From Parvibaculaceae bacterium (GTDB lineage Bacteria; Pseudomonadota; Alphaproteobacteria; Parvibaculales; Parvibaculaceae): a stretch of 64,000 nucleotides of DNA. The notes under the pieces are model-generated. The model saw only the letters and a list, made by a program, of their open reading frames with translations, had not been told where the DNA came from and did no database searches. Positions 26,818 through 36,300 of the stretch are shown here, piece by piece. Numbering within the stretch: position 1 is the first letter of the stretch; each line of letters opens with the position of its first letter. Location of the stretch: assembly GCA_029209985.1 (NCBI GenBank), contig JARGNZ010000004.1, positions 62,001 to 126,000 of the forward strand. The letters run 5' to 3'. The position numbers and the translations under genes are program-made.

Positions 26818-28407
26818 CTAGTAGGCACCGTCGCGCAGCCATACCGCTGGCACTGTTTTGAGCAGGATGGTGACATCTTGCCATAGGGTCCAGTTGCGAA
26901 TGTACCAAGCGTCTAGCTGAACGCGGCGTTCGTAGCTGACATTGTTGCGGCCAGAAACCTGCCACAAGCCAGTGATGCCGGGTTGTGCATCAAGGTAGTA
27001 TTCGACATCGTCGCCATATTTTAGCAGCTCATCGAGGACAACAGGACGCAAGCCGACAAGGCTCATTTCGCCTTTGAGGACATTGAGCAATTGAGGCAAT
27101 TCGTCCAAGCTGGTGTCTCGAAGAAACTTGCCGATGCGCGTGATGCGCGGGTCGTCTTTTAGCTTATGCTCGCGTTCCCATTCGGCCGCTTTTTCTGGAT
27201 CATTGGCAATGACCTCAGCTAAACGGTCCTCGGCATTCACGATCATGGTGCGAAATTTGAGGCAATAAAACATATCGCCATTTCGGCCCACGCGGCGGTG
27301 TCCAAAGAATGCAGCGCCGCCATCTTTTTTGATGAGAGCTGCAGCGAACAGGAAGAAGGGCGAGAGGGTCAATAAAAGGCCACCGGCCACAACAAGATCA
27401 AAACACCGTTTGATAATGCGCGCGATTGGCTGGCGTAAGTTATCTTCAGAGGACAGCATCAATAGATCATGGTTATAAAAAGCCGTCGCCCGGACATGAA
27501 GCACAGCCAAGCCTTTGAGCGGTGGAATGATGGAAAACTTGATCCGAGCACGGTTCAATTGTCGGGTGATTTTTTCAATCAGTTCAAATTCTTTGGCAGT
27601 GGGTGCTAGAACGACCATTTCCACTTTGGCGCGGTTCATTGTTTCCACAAGGACATCCTTGAGGGACCCGCCCATCTCTTGGAATAGACTTGCCAACCGA
27701 GATTCTTGATTGTCCGGATCAAATTGATCGACGGGCATTGATGTTTCCACTTGGTAGCCAAAGTAAGGCTCTGATGCCAAGGCGGCATGTGCTGATTGGG
27801 CTGGCTCACCAGACCCAATGATTAAAACGCGGCGTGACCATAGTCCGGCTTTGATGAGCAGGTCGCGGCTCACGCGTCTGCCAAGGGGCAGTAAGAGCAA
27901 GCTTACCGTCCAGCCTGTGAGCAACCAAAGTGAGGCGCTTTGCGAGATTTGGAATTCGGGACCGAGCAACAAATGGGCAAAGCCGTCGAGCAATACAGCA
28001 AGGCTCATCAGCAGTAAGATGTCGCGGGTTTCGGACCAAAAAGAATTTCGGTTGTGATAGTGGCCGCGCAATGCGCACGCAATGAGGATGAAGGCAATGA
28101 GGAGGCTGCTTTTAGCAAAGTGGCCGATCATCGCGGTGACTGCCTCAGGGCCGGTGATCGTGACTGCGCCAACTATTCTGGCAATCGCGTAGCCGTTTAC
28201 AATGCCCGCAACCATTAGGGTGCCATCCATCACAAAGAGGCAGGCGCGTTCTAGCCATATCTTGCGCCGCAATAAACTTTCTGTTTTTCTATGTGGAGCG
28301 CTTTGGCCCCCTGTCGAAGTTCTGGGTGCATTAGTGCTGTTGGCCACCGCACCATTTCGGTACGAATTAGCTTCAGCCAAAAACTTGTATGTTTCAAAGC
28401 GAGACAT
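26818..28407 (-). CDS. Second polyprenyl-phosphate sugar-1-phosphate transferase (WbaP-like)
   Basis: This 529-residue membrane protein has the same layout as WbaP: N-terminal helices (about 55-180), a middle Rossmann-like domain (RVLIIGSGEPAQSAHAAL near 192), a further hydrophobic segment (VVAGGLLLTLSPFFLFAAAL) and the sugar-transferase domain. The C-terminus (PGITGLWQVSGRNNVSYERR, then WYIRNWTLWQDVTILLKT) closely follows Salmonella WbaP, which transfers galactose 1-phosphate. One strongly conserved position differs: the usual SLVGPRP reads SLVGLRP, with Leu453 encoded by TTG (bases 27049-27051). Whether that lowers activity is unknown. The gene diverges from gmhB and converges with hldD. 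Confidence 0.87.
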   Translation of the reverse strand: MSRFETYKFLAEANSYRNGAVANSTNAPRTSTGGQSAPHRKTESLLRRKIWLERACLFVMDGTLMVAGIVNGYAIARIVGAVTITGPEAVTAMIGHFAKSSLLIAFILIACALRGHYHNRNSFWSETRDILLLMSLAVLLDGFAHLLLGPEFQISQSASLWLLTGWTVSLLLLPLGRRVSRDLLIKAGLWSRRVLIIGSGEPAQSAHAALASEPYFGYQVETSMPVDQFDPDNQESRLASLFQEMGGSLKDVLVETMNRAKVEMVVLAPTAKEFELIEKITRQLNRARIKFSIIPPLKGLAVLHVRATAFYNHDLLMLSSEDNLRQPIARIIKRCFDLVVAGGLLLTLSPFFLFAAALIKKDGGAAFFGHRRVGRNGDMFYCLKFRTMIVNAEDRLAEVIANDPEKAAEWEREHKLKDDPRITRIGKFLRDTSLDELPQLLNVLKGEMSLVGLRPVVLDELLKYGDDVEYYLDAQPGITGLWQVSGRNNVSYERRVQLDAWYIRNWTLWQDVTILLKTVPAVWLRDGAY

Positions 28408-28579
28408 ATAACCTGTACTTTCGAGCCATAGCGGGACGATTTTCCCGCGATTGTTTGTTTTGTTTTGGATGTCGCAAAGAAGAGGCCAAGTACTTGTTAT
28501 TGCAGGTGGAAGCCTTGTTTTGAGGAGGAGAGGTCGCTAAACCTCTTTTGAGGGTTAATCATTGGTTTCGATTGGAAAT

Positions 28580-29119
28580 ATGGATTTGGCATACGACGTT
28601 GTATTTTTGGATCGAGACGGCACTGTGATTGAAGATAGTGGGTATCTCAGTGACCCTGACGGCGTTGTGTTGCTGCCCAATGCGGTGACTGGCCTTAAGC
28701 TTTTTCAGGCGGCTGGCCTGAAGTTGGTGATTGTCACCAATCAATCTGGTATTGGCCGGGGATATTATGAGGTCGCAGACTATGAAGCGGTCACGGCCCG
28801 TATGGTTGATATGCTTGCCCAGCAAGGGGTGGTGTTTGATGCGATAAGGTTTTGTGCCGATGCGCCCGAAACCCCCAGTGATTGGCGTAAACCAGCGCCG
28901 GGCATGTTGCTGGATGCTGCCCGCTTTTTGGAGCTTGACCCCTCTCGCTCAATTATGATCGGTGACAAACAAGCCGATATGCAGGCAGGCAGGGCGGTTG
29001 GGGCTAAGACTGTTTTGGTGCAAGGACCGGGCAGCCATGTGTCAAAAGATGTTCCCGATGTAGAGGTTGATTTGCGTGCTGGGGATTTGGCGGAGGTCGC
29101 CCGCGTGCTTGGATTTTGA
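28580..29119 (+). CDS. gmhB: D-glycero-D-manno-heptose 1,7-bisphosphate phosphatase
   Basis: GmhB removes the C7 phosphate between the two HldE reactions. The 179-residue HAD-family protein shows DVVFLDRDGTVIEDSGYL at the N-terminus (nucleophile Asp in DRDGT), the Lys loop (DWRKPAPGMLLDAA) and the acidic motif MIGDKQADMQAGRAVGAKT. It seems to lack a full set of zinc-ligand cysteines between the first two motifs; only one Cys (FCADAPE) is seen. ATG 28580 behind TTGGAAAT is preferred to TTG 28562. A histidinol-phosphatase role is less likely given hldE and hldD nearby. Confidence 0.88.
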   Translation: MDLAYDVVFLDRDGTVIEDSGYLSDPDGVVLLPNAVTGLKLFQAAGLKLVIVTNQSGIGRGYYEVADYEAVTARMVDMLAQQGVVFDAIRFCADAPETPSDWRKPAPGMLLDAARFLELDPSRSIMIGDKQADMQAGRAVGAKTVLVQGPGSHVSKDVPDVEVDLRAGDLAEVARVLGF

Positions 29120-29128
29120 GGCGGGTGG

Positions 29129-30577
29129 TTATTTGGCGATAGATTGGGGAGCTACTAAGGGAGTTTCCTCGAAGCGTGCGGCACCTGATAGATCGATGCT
29201 TTGGTCTAGGGTGCAGGTGACCGGTAGCGTGATGGTGATGGTTGTGCCTTTGCCAACTTGGCTTTCTACTTCGATCTCACCGTGGTGCGCTGCTACCAAT
29301 TGTTTGGTGATGTATAGACCGAGGCCAGAGCGGCCTGTGGTGCTTTGGTAAGCGTTGCCATCTCCCTTGACGAAGGGCTCAAAAATTTTATCCACGACTT
29401 GCATGTTCATGCCGCAACCGGTGTCTTCAACTATCAGGGCCACAGTATTTGTATTGGCGTTCAGCCGCGCGGATAGCGTCAATGATCCACCGGGTTGCGT
29501 ATGCCGAATGGCGTTGCTCATCAAATTGAGGACAACTTGTTTAATCGATAGATGGTCAGCGGTAATGTGGATAATGCCGCGCAGTTTGAGATGCAATTCA
29601 ACGTCTGCGCTTTGGGCGTTAAATTGCTCCAGTGCAATGCATTCATTGAGCAGTTCGCCAACGGAGAAAAGCTGTGGTTGATATTCTCGCTTACCTGCCT
29701 CGACCCTTTGGATGTCTAATATTTCATTGATGAGTTGCAGCAAATGGCTCCCGCTGCTGTGAATGTCTGCGGCGTATTCGCTATATTTATCGTTGTGGGG
29801 ACCAAATATTTGATGCTGAATGATTTCTGAAAACCCCAGAATAGCATTGAGGGGCGTGCGCAGTTCATGGCTCATCATGGCCATGAAATTGGATTTTGTC
29901 CGTGACGCATTTTCAGCTTCTTGTTTGAGGATCAAGGCGGCGCGGTGGGCCTCACGGCTTTCTGCTTGGGCGGCTTCTACCTCTTCGTTTCTTTTAAGCA
30001 TGTTCGACACATATTTGTTCAGTCGGTGCCCAACTGACAGAAGCCAGACCGCATAGACAAAACACAAGACGCCGAGGGCTTTCTGGAAAGCGGTTTCTTT
30101 CATCAAAAAGAAAAAGGCAAAGGCAAGCGCCACTGGCATTAAGGCACCAACGAAGGTCCTGAAATGGGGGCTTTGCTGCACTGTTTGCGAAATGGTCAGC
30201 GTCGTAAAAATGAGCAAGGTGAAAACCTGCGTGACTAAATCCTTATCGCCCCAAATGAATGTGAGGGGGACGCACCACAGAAGACTGTTGAGCGCGTAAA
30301 GGGAGATCATCGTGCGACGCCACGCAATTAGGTTTTCTGTGGTTATGGGATGGCGGCTGTATCTTCGGCTTATCATATATGAGAGGCCGACCCAGCCCCA
30401 CATCATTGCAAGCCAGGAGAATACCAGTGTTGCAGGTGTTTGATTGAGGTGCTGAATATTGGCGGTGTAGAGCCAACCGAGTACAACCGTCCATGCCATT
30501 ACCGTGAGGCGGCTGGTAAAACTGTTCCTCAGCAGATACTGGATCTGTCCGATTTCAATTTGACGCTCGATAGACAT
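29129..30577 (-). CDS. Membrane-bound sensor histidine kinase
   Basis: This 482-residue kinase has about six membrane helices in residues 25-185, a coiled linker (about 190-230), a HisKA domain with the phospho-accepting His237 in MMSHELRTPLNAILGFSEII, and an ATPase domain (N-box NLMSNAIRHT, G1 VEDTGCGMN, G2 GRSGLGLYIT). The HisKA and G2 segments resemble PleC/DivJ/PdhS-type alphaproteobacterial kinases. There is no receiver domain and no partner regulator next to it, so its target must be encoded elsewhere. It ends nine bases from gmhB in a convergent layout. The integral-membrane sensor has no recognised ligand. Confidence 0.88.
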   Translation of the reverse strand: MSIERQIEIGQIQYLLRNSFTSRLTVMAWTVVLGWLYTANIQHLNQTPATLVFSWLAMMWGWVGLSYMISRRYSRHPITTENLIAWRRTMISLYALNSLLWCVPLTFIWGDKDLVTQVFTLLIFTTLTISQTVQQSPHFRTFVGALMPVALAFAFFFLMKETAFQKALGVLCFVYAVWLLSVGHRLNKYVSNMLKRNEEVEAAQAESREAHRAALILKQEAENASRTKSNFMAMMSHELRTPLNAILGFSEIIQHQIFGPHNDKYSEYAADIHSSGSHLLQLINEILDIQRVEAGKREYQPQLFSVGELLNECIALEQFNAQSADVELHLKLRGIIHITADHLSIKQVVLNLMSNAIRHTQPGGSLTLSARLNANTNTVALIVEDTGCGMNMQVVDKIFEPFVKGDGNAYQSTTGRSGLGLYITKQLVAAHHGEIEVESQVGKGTTITITLPVTCTLDQSIDLSGAARFEETPLVAPQSIAK

Positions 30578-30740
30578 TTGGGGCTCACATCGTTTTCCTA
30601 GTTAGACGAGTATATCTAACGTTTCATAATTCTATATTAAGTTTCCTAGTTAATAAGTTTCGTCTTTTAGTCTGTATTACCTGCCTTTATCAGACCCTTT
30701 GACGATGAATATAGGCGGAAGTTGTGTGGGCAGGCGTGCG

Positions 30741-31241
30741 TCAGATGACGATGCGGTTTGTCCATTGGCGAATGCCTAGGCCGATTGCGCTGCCAAAGCT
30801 TAACCCCAGCAGATTGGCGAGCAGGTCGTAAAGTGAGGACGAGCGGTTGGGAAGCATTGATTGCAAGCCCTCAAGGCCAAGACCGAGCAGGGTGAGTGCG
30901 CAAATGACAATGATGATGTGTTTTGTGTTGTTACTTAGGAATGTAGGCAGGATGGCGAGGGAGAAATAGGCGCTAAAATGAGCGACTTTATCGATATGAT
31001 GATAGTCCGGTAGGATGCCATGGGAGCTCATGGAGAGAGCGGCTACAATGAGTGTGCATAAAGCCCAAAAACTCACAAGCGCATATTTAAGCGGCGGCTG
31101 GCGCAGGGCTTGTAATCTTTTTCCAATCGCGCGCACCGCTCTTTGAAAAATATGCTGCGGCATTTGTTGAGCCGCAAGCGCGTCTGCACAGCCTGTCGGC
31201 GGTGTCAGGTCAATCGGTGAATAATTATCGGTCGTGTTCAT
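30741..31241 (-). CDS. VanZ-like membrane protein
   Basis: From ATG 31241 the protein has 166 residues with four hydrophobic segments, HIDKVAHFSAYFSLAILP and EGLQSMLPNRSSSLYDLLAN carrying the VanZ-family pattern. VanZ-like proteins occur next to exopolysaccharide and cell-wall genes; their biochemical role is unsettled. The frame stays open to an ATG at 31448 (235 residues), which adds one more possible helix but begins only 35 bases from the divergent transglycosylase gene and has no ribosome-binding site; I prefer the shorter form, with modest certainty. Confidence 0.72.
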   Translation of the reverse strand: MNTTDNYSPIDLTPPTGCADALAAQQMPQHIFQRAVRAIGKRLQALRQPPLKYALVSFWALCTLIVAALSMSSHGILPDYHHIDKVAHFSAYFSLAILPTFLSNNTKHIIIVICALTLLGLGLEGLQSMLPNRSSSLYDLLANLLGLSFGSAIGLGIRQWTNRIVI

Positions 31242-31483
31242 GTTTATGCCATTTTTGACGTCAATTGATGTGATCGGCTGAAATGGTTCACCGTTTGCCT
31301 TATCAGCGTTGCTCGGTTGTAGGCCGTTGCAGTTTGTAAGGTAACTTTGTCTGATCTGGCTTAATAGGCGGTAAAGAGCGTAGCTTGGAACCGCAACATA
31401 TGCGACAAAGATGGATGAAAAGGGTGCGTGAGCTTGACCGATGGCCATTTGACGTGGCGGTCAAGTAAATCAGGGAGACGAAT

Positions 31484-32737
31484 GTGCGTTCATCGCGGGT
31501 GATCGGTTTTGTGATTGCGTCAATGTTGGCGAGCAGTGCAACCATTGGATTTTCAAGTCAAGCGAGCGCCGCTGTTCGGTTGCCACTACCGCCGCCGTCA
31601 CAGGCGGATGGTGACTTTGCTAATTGGCTTACGGCATTCCATAAAAAAGCGATGCAGGCTGGCATTAGCCAATATACATTTGATCGCGCGTTGCGGTGGG
31701 TATCGCCGGATCCTAAGATTATCAATGCGGATCGTAATCAACCTGAGTTTTCTAGGCCTGTATGGGCCTATTTGGATTCTGCGGTTTCAGAAACGCGGGT
31801 CAAAAATGGGTTGCAGAAACTCACAGATCACCGCTCCCTTTTGAAAAAATTGGAAAATGCATACGGCGTTGATAAAGAGGTCTTGGTCGCTATTTGGGGG
31901 CTTGAGACAGGATATGGGGCCTTCACTGGTGGGAATTATGTCACCCGTGCCCTTGCGACGTTGGCCTTTGAGGGGCGGCGGCGTAAATTTGCAGAAGAAC
32001 AGTTGATCGCTGCGTTGAAGATTTTGCAAAACGGCGACACAACGCCCGATAAGATGCAAGGCTCTTGGGCAGGTGCGATGGGGCATACCCAATTTATTCC
32101 CACAACGTACCAAGTGCATGCAGTTGATTTTAATAAGGATGGTCGCCGCGATATTTGGGACACGATTGACGATGCCTTAGGCTCTGCGGGTAATTATCTC
32201 AAAGCATCTGGGTGGGACTATAAAGCGCGCTGGGGTTATGAAGTGACGTTAGAGCGTGGTTTTGACTATGCGCAGGCAAGTTCAGCAGTTCGCAAGCCGT
32301 TGATGCAATGGATTGAGCTGGGGGTTGAGCGGATCGACAATAAGGCGTTTGATCGCCGGGCCTTGGATCAAGAGATGCGGTTGCTGATGCCTGCGGGAGC
32401 GCGTGGCCCTGCTTTTCTGGTGGGCAGCAACTTTAAGACGGTGTTGGCCTACAATAACTCGACGTCTTATTCACTGGCAGTGAATATTTTGGCCGACCGT
32501 TTGCGCGGGCGTCCCGGTGTTTTGGCGCAATGGCCGCGTTCAGACAAGCAGATGGGGCGTAGTCAGCGGGAAGAAATGCAGCGATTGCTGACGAACTTGG
32601 GGTTTGATACGCAGGGGGTCGATGGAATCATCGGCGGAAATACGCGCAAAGCGTTGCGGCGATTCCAAAAATCTCGTCATATCCCTGCGGATGGCTATCC
32701 AAGTTACAAAATGCTTGAGCGTTTGCGGGCTGATTAA
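31484..32737 (+). CDS. Lytic murein transglycosylase (MltB family) with peptidoglycan-binding domain
   Basis: This secreted enzyme cleaves peptidoglycan glycan strands to 1,6-anhydro products. It starts at GTG (31484) behind GGGAG and has a signal peptide (VIGFVIASMLASSATIGF, cleaved after SQASA). The SLT domain 2 region shows VLVAIWGLETGYGAFTGG near 127-144, whose Glu is the expected catalytic acid, and GSWAGAMGHTQFIPTTYQ near 198. A C-terminal PG_binding_1 domain (GVDGIIGGNTRKALRRFQK) anchors it to the wall. With 417 residues and this order it is like other alphaproteobacterial MltB proteins. It has no lipobox, so it is probably periplasmic and soluble. Confidence 0.92.
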   Translation: MRSSRVIGFVIASMLASSATIGFSSQASAAVRLPLPPPSQADGDFANWLTAFHKKAMQAGISQYTFDRALRWVSPDPKIINADRNQPEFSRPVWAYLDSAVSETRVKNGLQKLTDHRSLLKKLENAYGVDKEVLVAIWGLETGYGAFTGGNYVTRALATLAFEGRRRKFAEEQLIAALKILQNGDTTPDKMQGSWAGAMGHTQFIPTTYQVHAVDFNKDGRRDIWDTIDDALGSAGNYLKASGWDYKARWGYEVTLERGFDYAQASSAVRKPLMQWIELGVERIDNKAFDRRALDQEMRLLMPAGARGPAFLVGSNFKTVLAYNNSTSYSLAVNILADRLRGRPGVLAQWPRSDKQMGRSQREEMQRLLTNLGFDTQGVDGIIGGNTRKALRRFQKSRHIPADGYPSYKMLERLRAD

Positions 32738-33368
32738 GGCTCCATTTCTTGGTCTTGATTTTGGGCTTTTTAAGGCAAATATTGCTGAGATCTACTGGTG
32801 TTTTGGCAGGTTTCTGCCAAAAACCCTTGAAGTTCTGGGGTTTTGAACTAATCTGCCGCAGGCGCTTTAGGTCAGTACCGCTGTCTTATTTGCTTGCTTT
32901 TTAAGGTCCCCTATTGCAGTATCCGGCCATCGAAAGAAAGACCTCGTGAAAGCTCTGGTGATGAGACTATAGGGATAGGCTTATATTCTTCATTATACAG
33001 GCGCTCAAAATGCCCAAGTGCATGGCGAGTCGTAGCGAGAAAGTCTGGCCCGGACTTGTTTGAATGGGGCATCTAGCAGAAAAATCCGCAAGGGCGGAGC
33101 TGCAAGAGGGCACGTGGCAGCGCGTAGGGTTCCGGCATTTATGCTGGGGTGCTTGAGAGCGAGCCGCAATTGCGCCCCCCCAATTTCGCCAGCAGGCGAA
33201 AAATTGGGGAGAAGGGTGGAATGTGCCAATTTTTATGATTCCAGGCTTTGCCTTCGGGCGCCTGACTGGGTAGTGTGCCCGGCCTTGGCAAGACAGGTTT
33301 CTGTCTTGCCGAAATGGGTACGAAACAGCGCATTTGCGCGCCGACACTGTTTGTAGGGAAGTAAAGTC
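32738..33368 (+). other. 631-base gap before gltB, rich in hairpins; possible structured leader RNA
   Basis: No credible gene is seen. The second half (33041-33339) holds seven separate hairpins on one strand, the last ending 29 bases before the gltB ATG. They are AAGTC/GACTT (33041-33057), TCCGC/GCGGA (33085-33098), CCGGCAT/ATGCTGG (33132-33147), CCCCAATTTCGCC with GGCGAAAAATTGGGG (33178-33209), CAGGC/GCCTG (33242-33264), perfect ten-base arms GGCAAGACAG/CTGTCTTGCC (33287-33310) and GCGC/GCGC (33328-33339). Another perfect hairpin lies nearer the upstream gene (TTTTGGCAG/CTGCCAAAA, 32801-32822), with the same GTTT loop as the ten-base one. It matches no riboswitch class I know. Confidence 0.5.
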
Positions 33369-36300
33369 ATGACTCAGAATACCGATTCTTTGAGCCAGGC
33401 ATCTAAAAAGGCTGATGAAAGCCGCCGCACAGCCGTGCTGCGACCTGCGGGTATGCCTGCAGCGCAAGGGATGTATGACCCGAGCAACGAACAAGATTCG
33501 TGCGGAATTGGCTTTGTTGCCAATTTCCATAACAAGAAGAGCCATAAGATTGTTGAAGATGGGCTCAAAATTCTTGAGAAGCTTGAGCACCGGGGCGCCG
33601 TAGGGGCTGACCCGAAGGCGGGTGATGGCGCAGGTATTCTTATTCAAATGCCGGATACATTTTTCCGCACTGTTACGGCCGATCTCGACTTTACGTTGCC
33701 TGCTGAAGGTGAGTATGGCGTTGGCTTCTTCTTTATGCCGCCTGATGATGCAACACGCGCGCGTATCGAAGAGCGCCTTGAAGCTTTTGTCGTGGCTGAA
33801 GGTCAGGAAGTATTGGGCTGGCGGGATGTGCCGGTTGATAATTCTGACTTGGGTTATTCGGTTATTCCTACAGAGCCCGTTCACCGCCAGCTTTTTGTTA
33901 AGCGCGGAACAGCGACGGCTGACCAAGATACATTCGAGCGGAAGCTTTTCATCATTCGGAAATTGATCGAAATTACCGTGATGAAAGAGTTCGGTGAAGA
34001 TGATTTCACGCGCTATTTCTATGTGCCTTCTTTTTCTAGCCGGACAATTTGCTACAAGGGCATGTTGTTGTCGACGCAAGTTGGTAACTACTACCTAGAT
34101 TTGCAAAATCCAGAAATGGTGTCGGCTTTGGCATTGGTTCACCAACGCTTTTCAACCAATACATTCCCAACATGGTCATTGGCCCATCCGTTCCGCATGA
34201 TTTGCCACAATGGTGAAATCAATACGGTGCGGGGGAACAACAACTGGATGTTCGCGCGTCAAGGTTCTATGGCGAATGAATTGTTCGGTGATGACTTGGA
34301 AAAAGTGTATCCGGTTATTCCTGAAGGCCAATCCGATAGCGCTTGCTTTGACAATGCCCTTGAGCTGATGGTGGCGTCTGGATATTCTATGGCGCACGCG
34401 ATGATGATGCTTGTGCCTGAAGCTTGGGCCAGCAACCCGTTGATGGATGCAAAGCGCCGGGCGTTTTACGAATATCACGCTGCGTTGATGGAACCTTGGG
34501 ATGGCCCAGCGGCGATTGCCTTTACAGACGGTCGCCAAATCGGGGCGACTTTGGACCGGAATGGTTTGCGTCCTGCACGTTATTACGTGACAGATGATGG
34601 CACTGTTATGATGGCGTCTGAAATGGGTGTGTTGCCTGCTGATGAGAGCACCATTGTTCAAAAATGGCGCCTCCAGCCCGGTAAAATGCTGCTGATCGAT
34701 CTGGAAGAAGGTCGCATCATTGGTGATGAAGAAATCAAATCTGAATTGTCTGCCTCACACCCTTATGAAGAGTGGCTTAGTCAAACTCAAATCGTTTTGG
34801 AAGACCTGCCCGCTGTTGAAAAAGTAGGCGTCGACCACAGCAATGCAAGCTTGCTCGATATGCAGCAAGCCTTTGGGTATACCCAAGAAGACCTCAAAAT
34901 CCTGATGACGCCAATGGCAGAAACAGGACAAGAAGGCATTGGCTCCATGGGGTCTGATACCCCTGTGGCTGTTTTGTCGAACAACTCCAAAACGCTTTAC
35001 AATTATTTCCAGCAAAACTTTGCGCAGGTGACCAATCCGCCAATTGACCCGATCCGCGAAGAGATCGTGATGTCCTTGGTTTCCTTTATTGGACCGCGCC
35101 CGAATTTGTTGGAGCTTGAAGGCACGTCTGATCAAAAACGGTTGGAAGTACGTCAGCCTATTTTGACCAATGAAGACTTGGAAAAAATCCGGCACATCGG
35201 GGACATTGCAGACAATCACTTCAAAACCGCGACGCTCGACATCACGTATGATGCCAGCGCAGGGGCTGCGGGTATGAAGGCGGCTCTTGAAGCGCTTTGT
35301 GTTCTTGCAGAAGAAGAAGTGCGTCAAGGTGATAACATCATCATCTTGTCTGATCGTAAGGTCAGTGGCGACCGGATTGCGATCCCGGCTTTGCTGGCGA
35401 CGTCTGCTGTGCACCATTATTTAATTCGCAAAGAGCTGCGGACTTCTGTTGGCATCATCGTGGAAACTGGTGAAGCCCGCGAAGTACATCACTTTGCTTG
35501 TCTTGCAGGTTACGGTGCGGAAGCAATTAATCCATATCTTGCTTTTGAAACATTGGAAGATATGCGCGCTAAAGGCGATCTGCCCGGCGATCTGACTGAT
35601 AGTGAAGTATGTAACCGGTTCATCAAAGCGGTGAACAAAGGCTTACTTAAAGTGATGTCCAAAATGGGGATCTCTACGTATCAGTCATATTGTGGTGCGC
35701 AGATTTTTGATGCGGTGGGTCTTTCTAAGAGTTTCATCGAAGACTATTTCACAGGCACAGCGACTAAAATTGAGGGTATTTCTCTTAAAGAAGTGTCGAA
35801 TGAAACGGTGCGTACCCATGCTTTGGCATTTGGGTCATCACCGGTTCTTGCGGACAACCTTGAAGCCGGTGGGGATTATGCTTATCGCCAACGTGGTGAA
35901 GAACATGCGTGGACGCCGGAAACAATTCGCGATTTGCAACACGCTGTGCGGGCTAATAATGCTGATGACTATCAGTCTTTTGCTGACACAATTAATGAAG
36001 CCAATGAGCGTTTGCTGAATGTTCGTGGGCTCTTCAGAATTAAAACTGCGGACGAAGTGGGCCGTAAGCCAGTTGCTTTGGAAGAAGTAGAAGCTGCGGA
36101 AAACATTGTGAAGCGGTTTGCAACCGGTGCGATGTCTTACGGATCTATTTCGTGGGAAGCACATACAACATTGGCTATTGCCATGAACCGTATGGGTGGT
36201 AAATCCAATACGGGTGAGGGTGGTGAAGAGCCACGGCGCTTTAAGCCTTTGCCAAATGGCGACACCATGCGTTCTGCGATTAAGCAGGTTGCATCTGGCC

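Noticed and set aside
29129-29351. Small plus-strand frame after gmhB
   Set aside because: Fully antisense to the histidine kinase C-terminus, whose ATPase motifs are clear.
32801-32822. Intrinsic terminator of the lytic transglycosylase gene
   Set aside because: The hairpin is perfect but T's are in its 5' arm and A's follow, so it lacks the T-tract needed on either strand.
33060-33356. Open frames on both strands in the gltB leader (about 60-100 codons, and a 370-codon minus-strand frame at 32967-34079)
   Set aside because: They cross hairpins and the gltB coding start, have no ribosome-binding site and no domain; the long one runs antisense through gltB.
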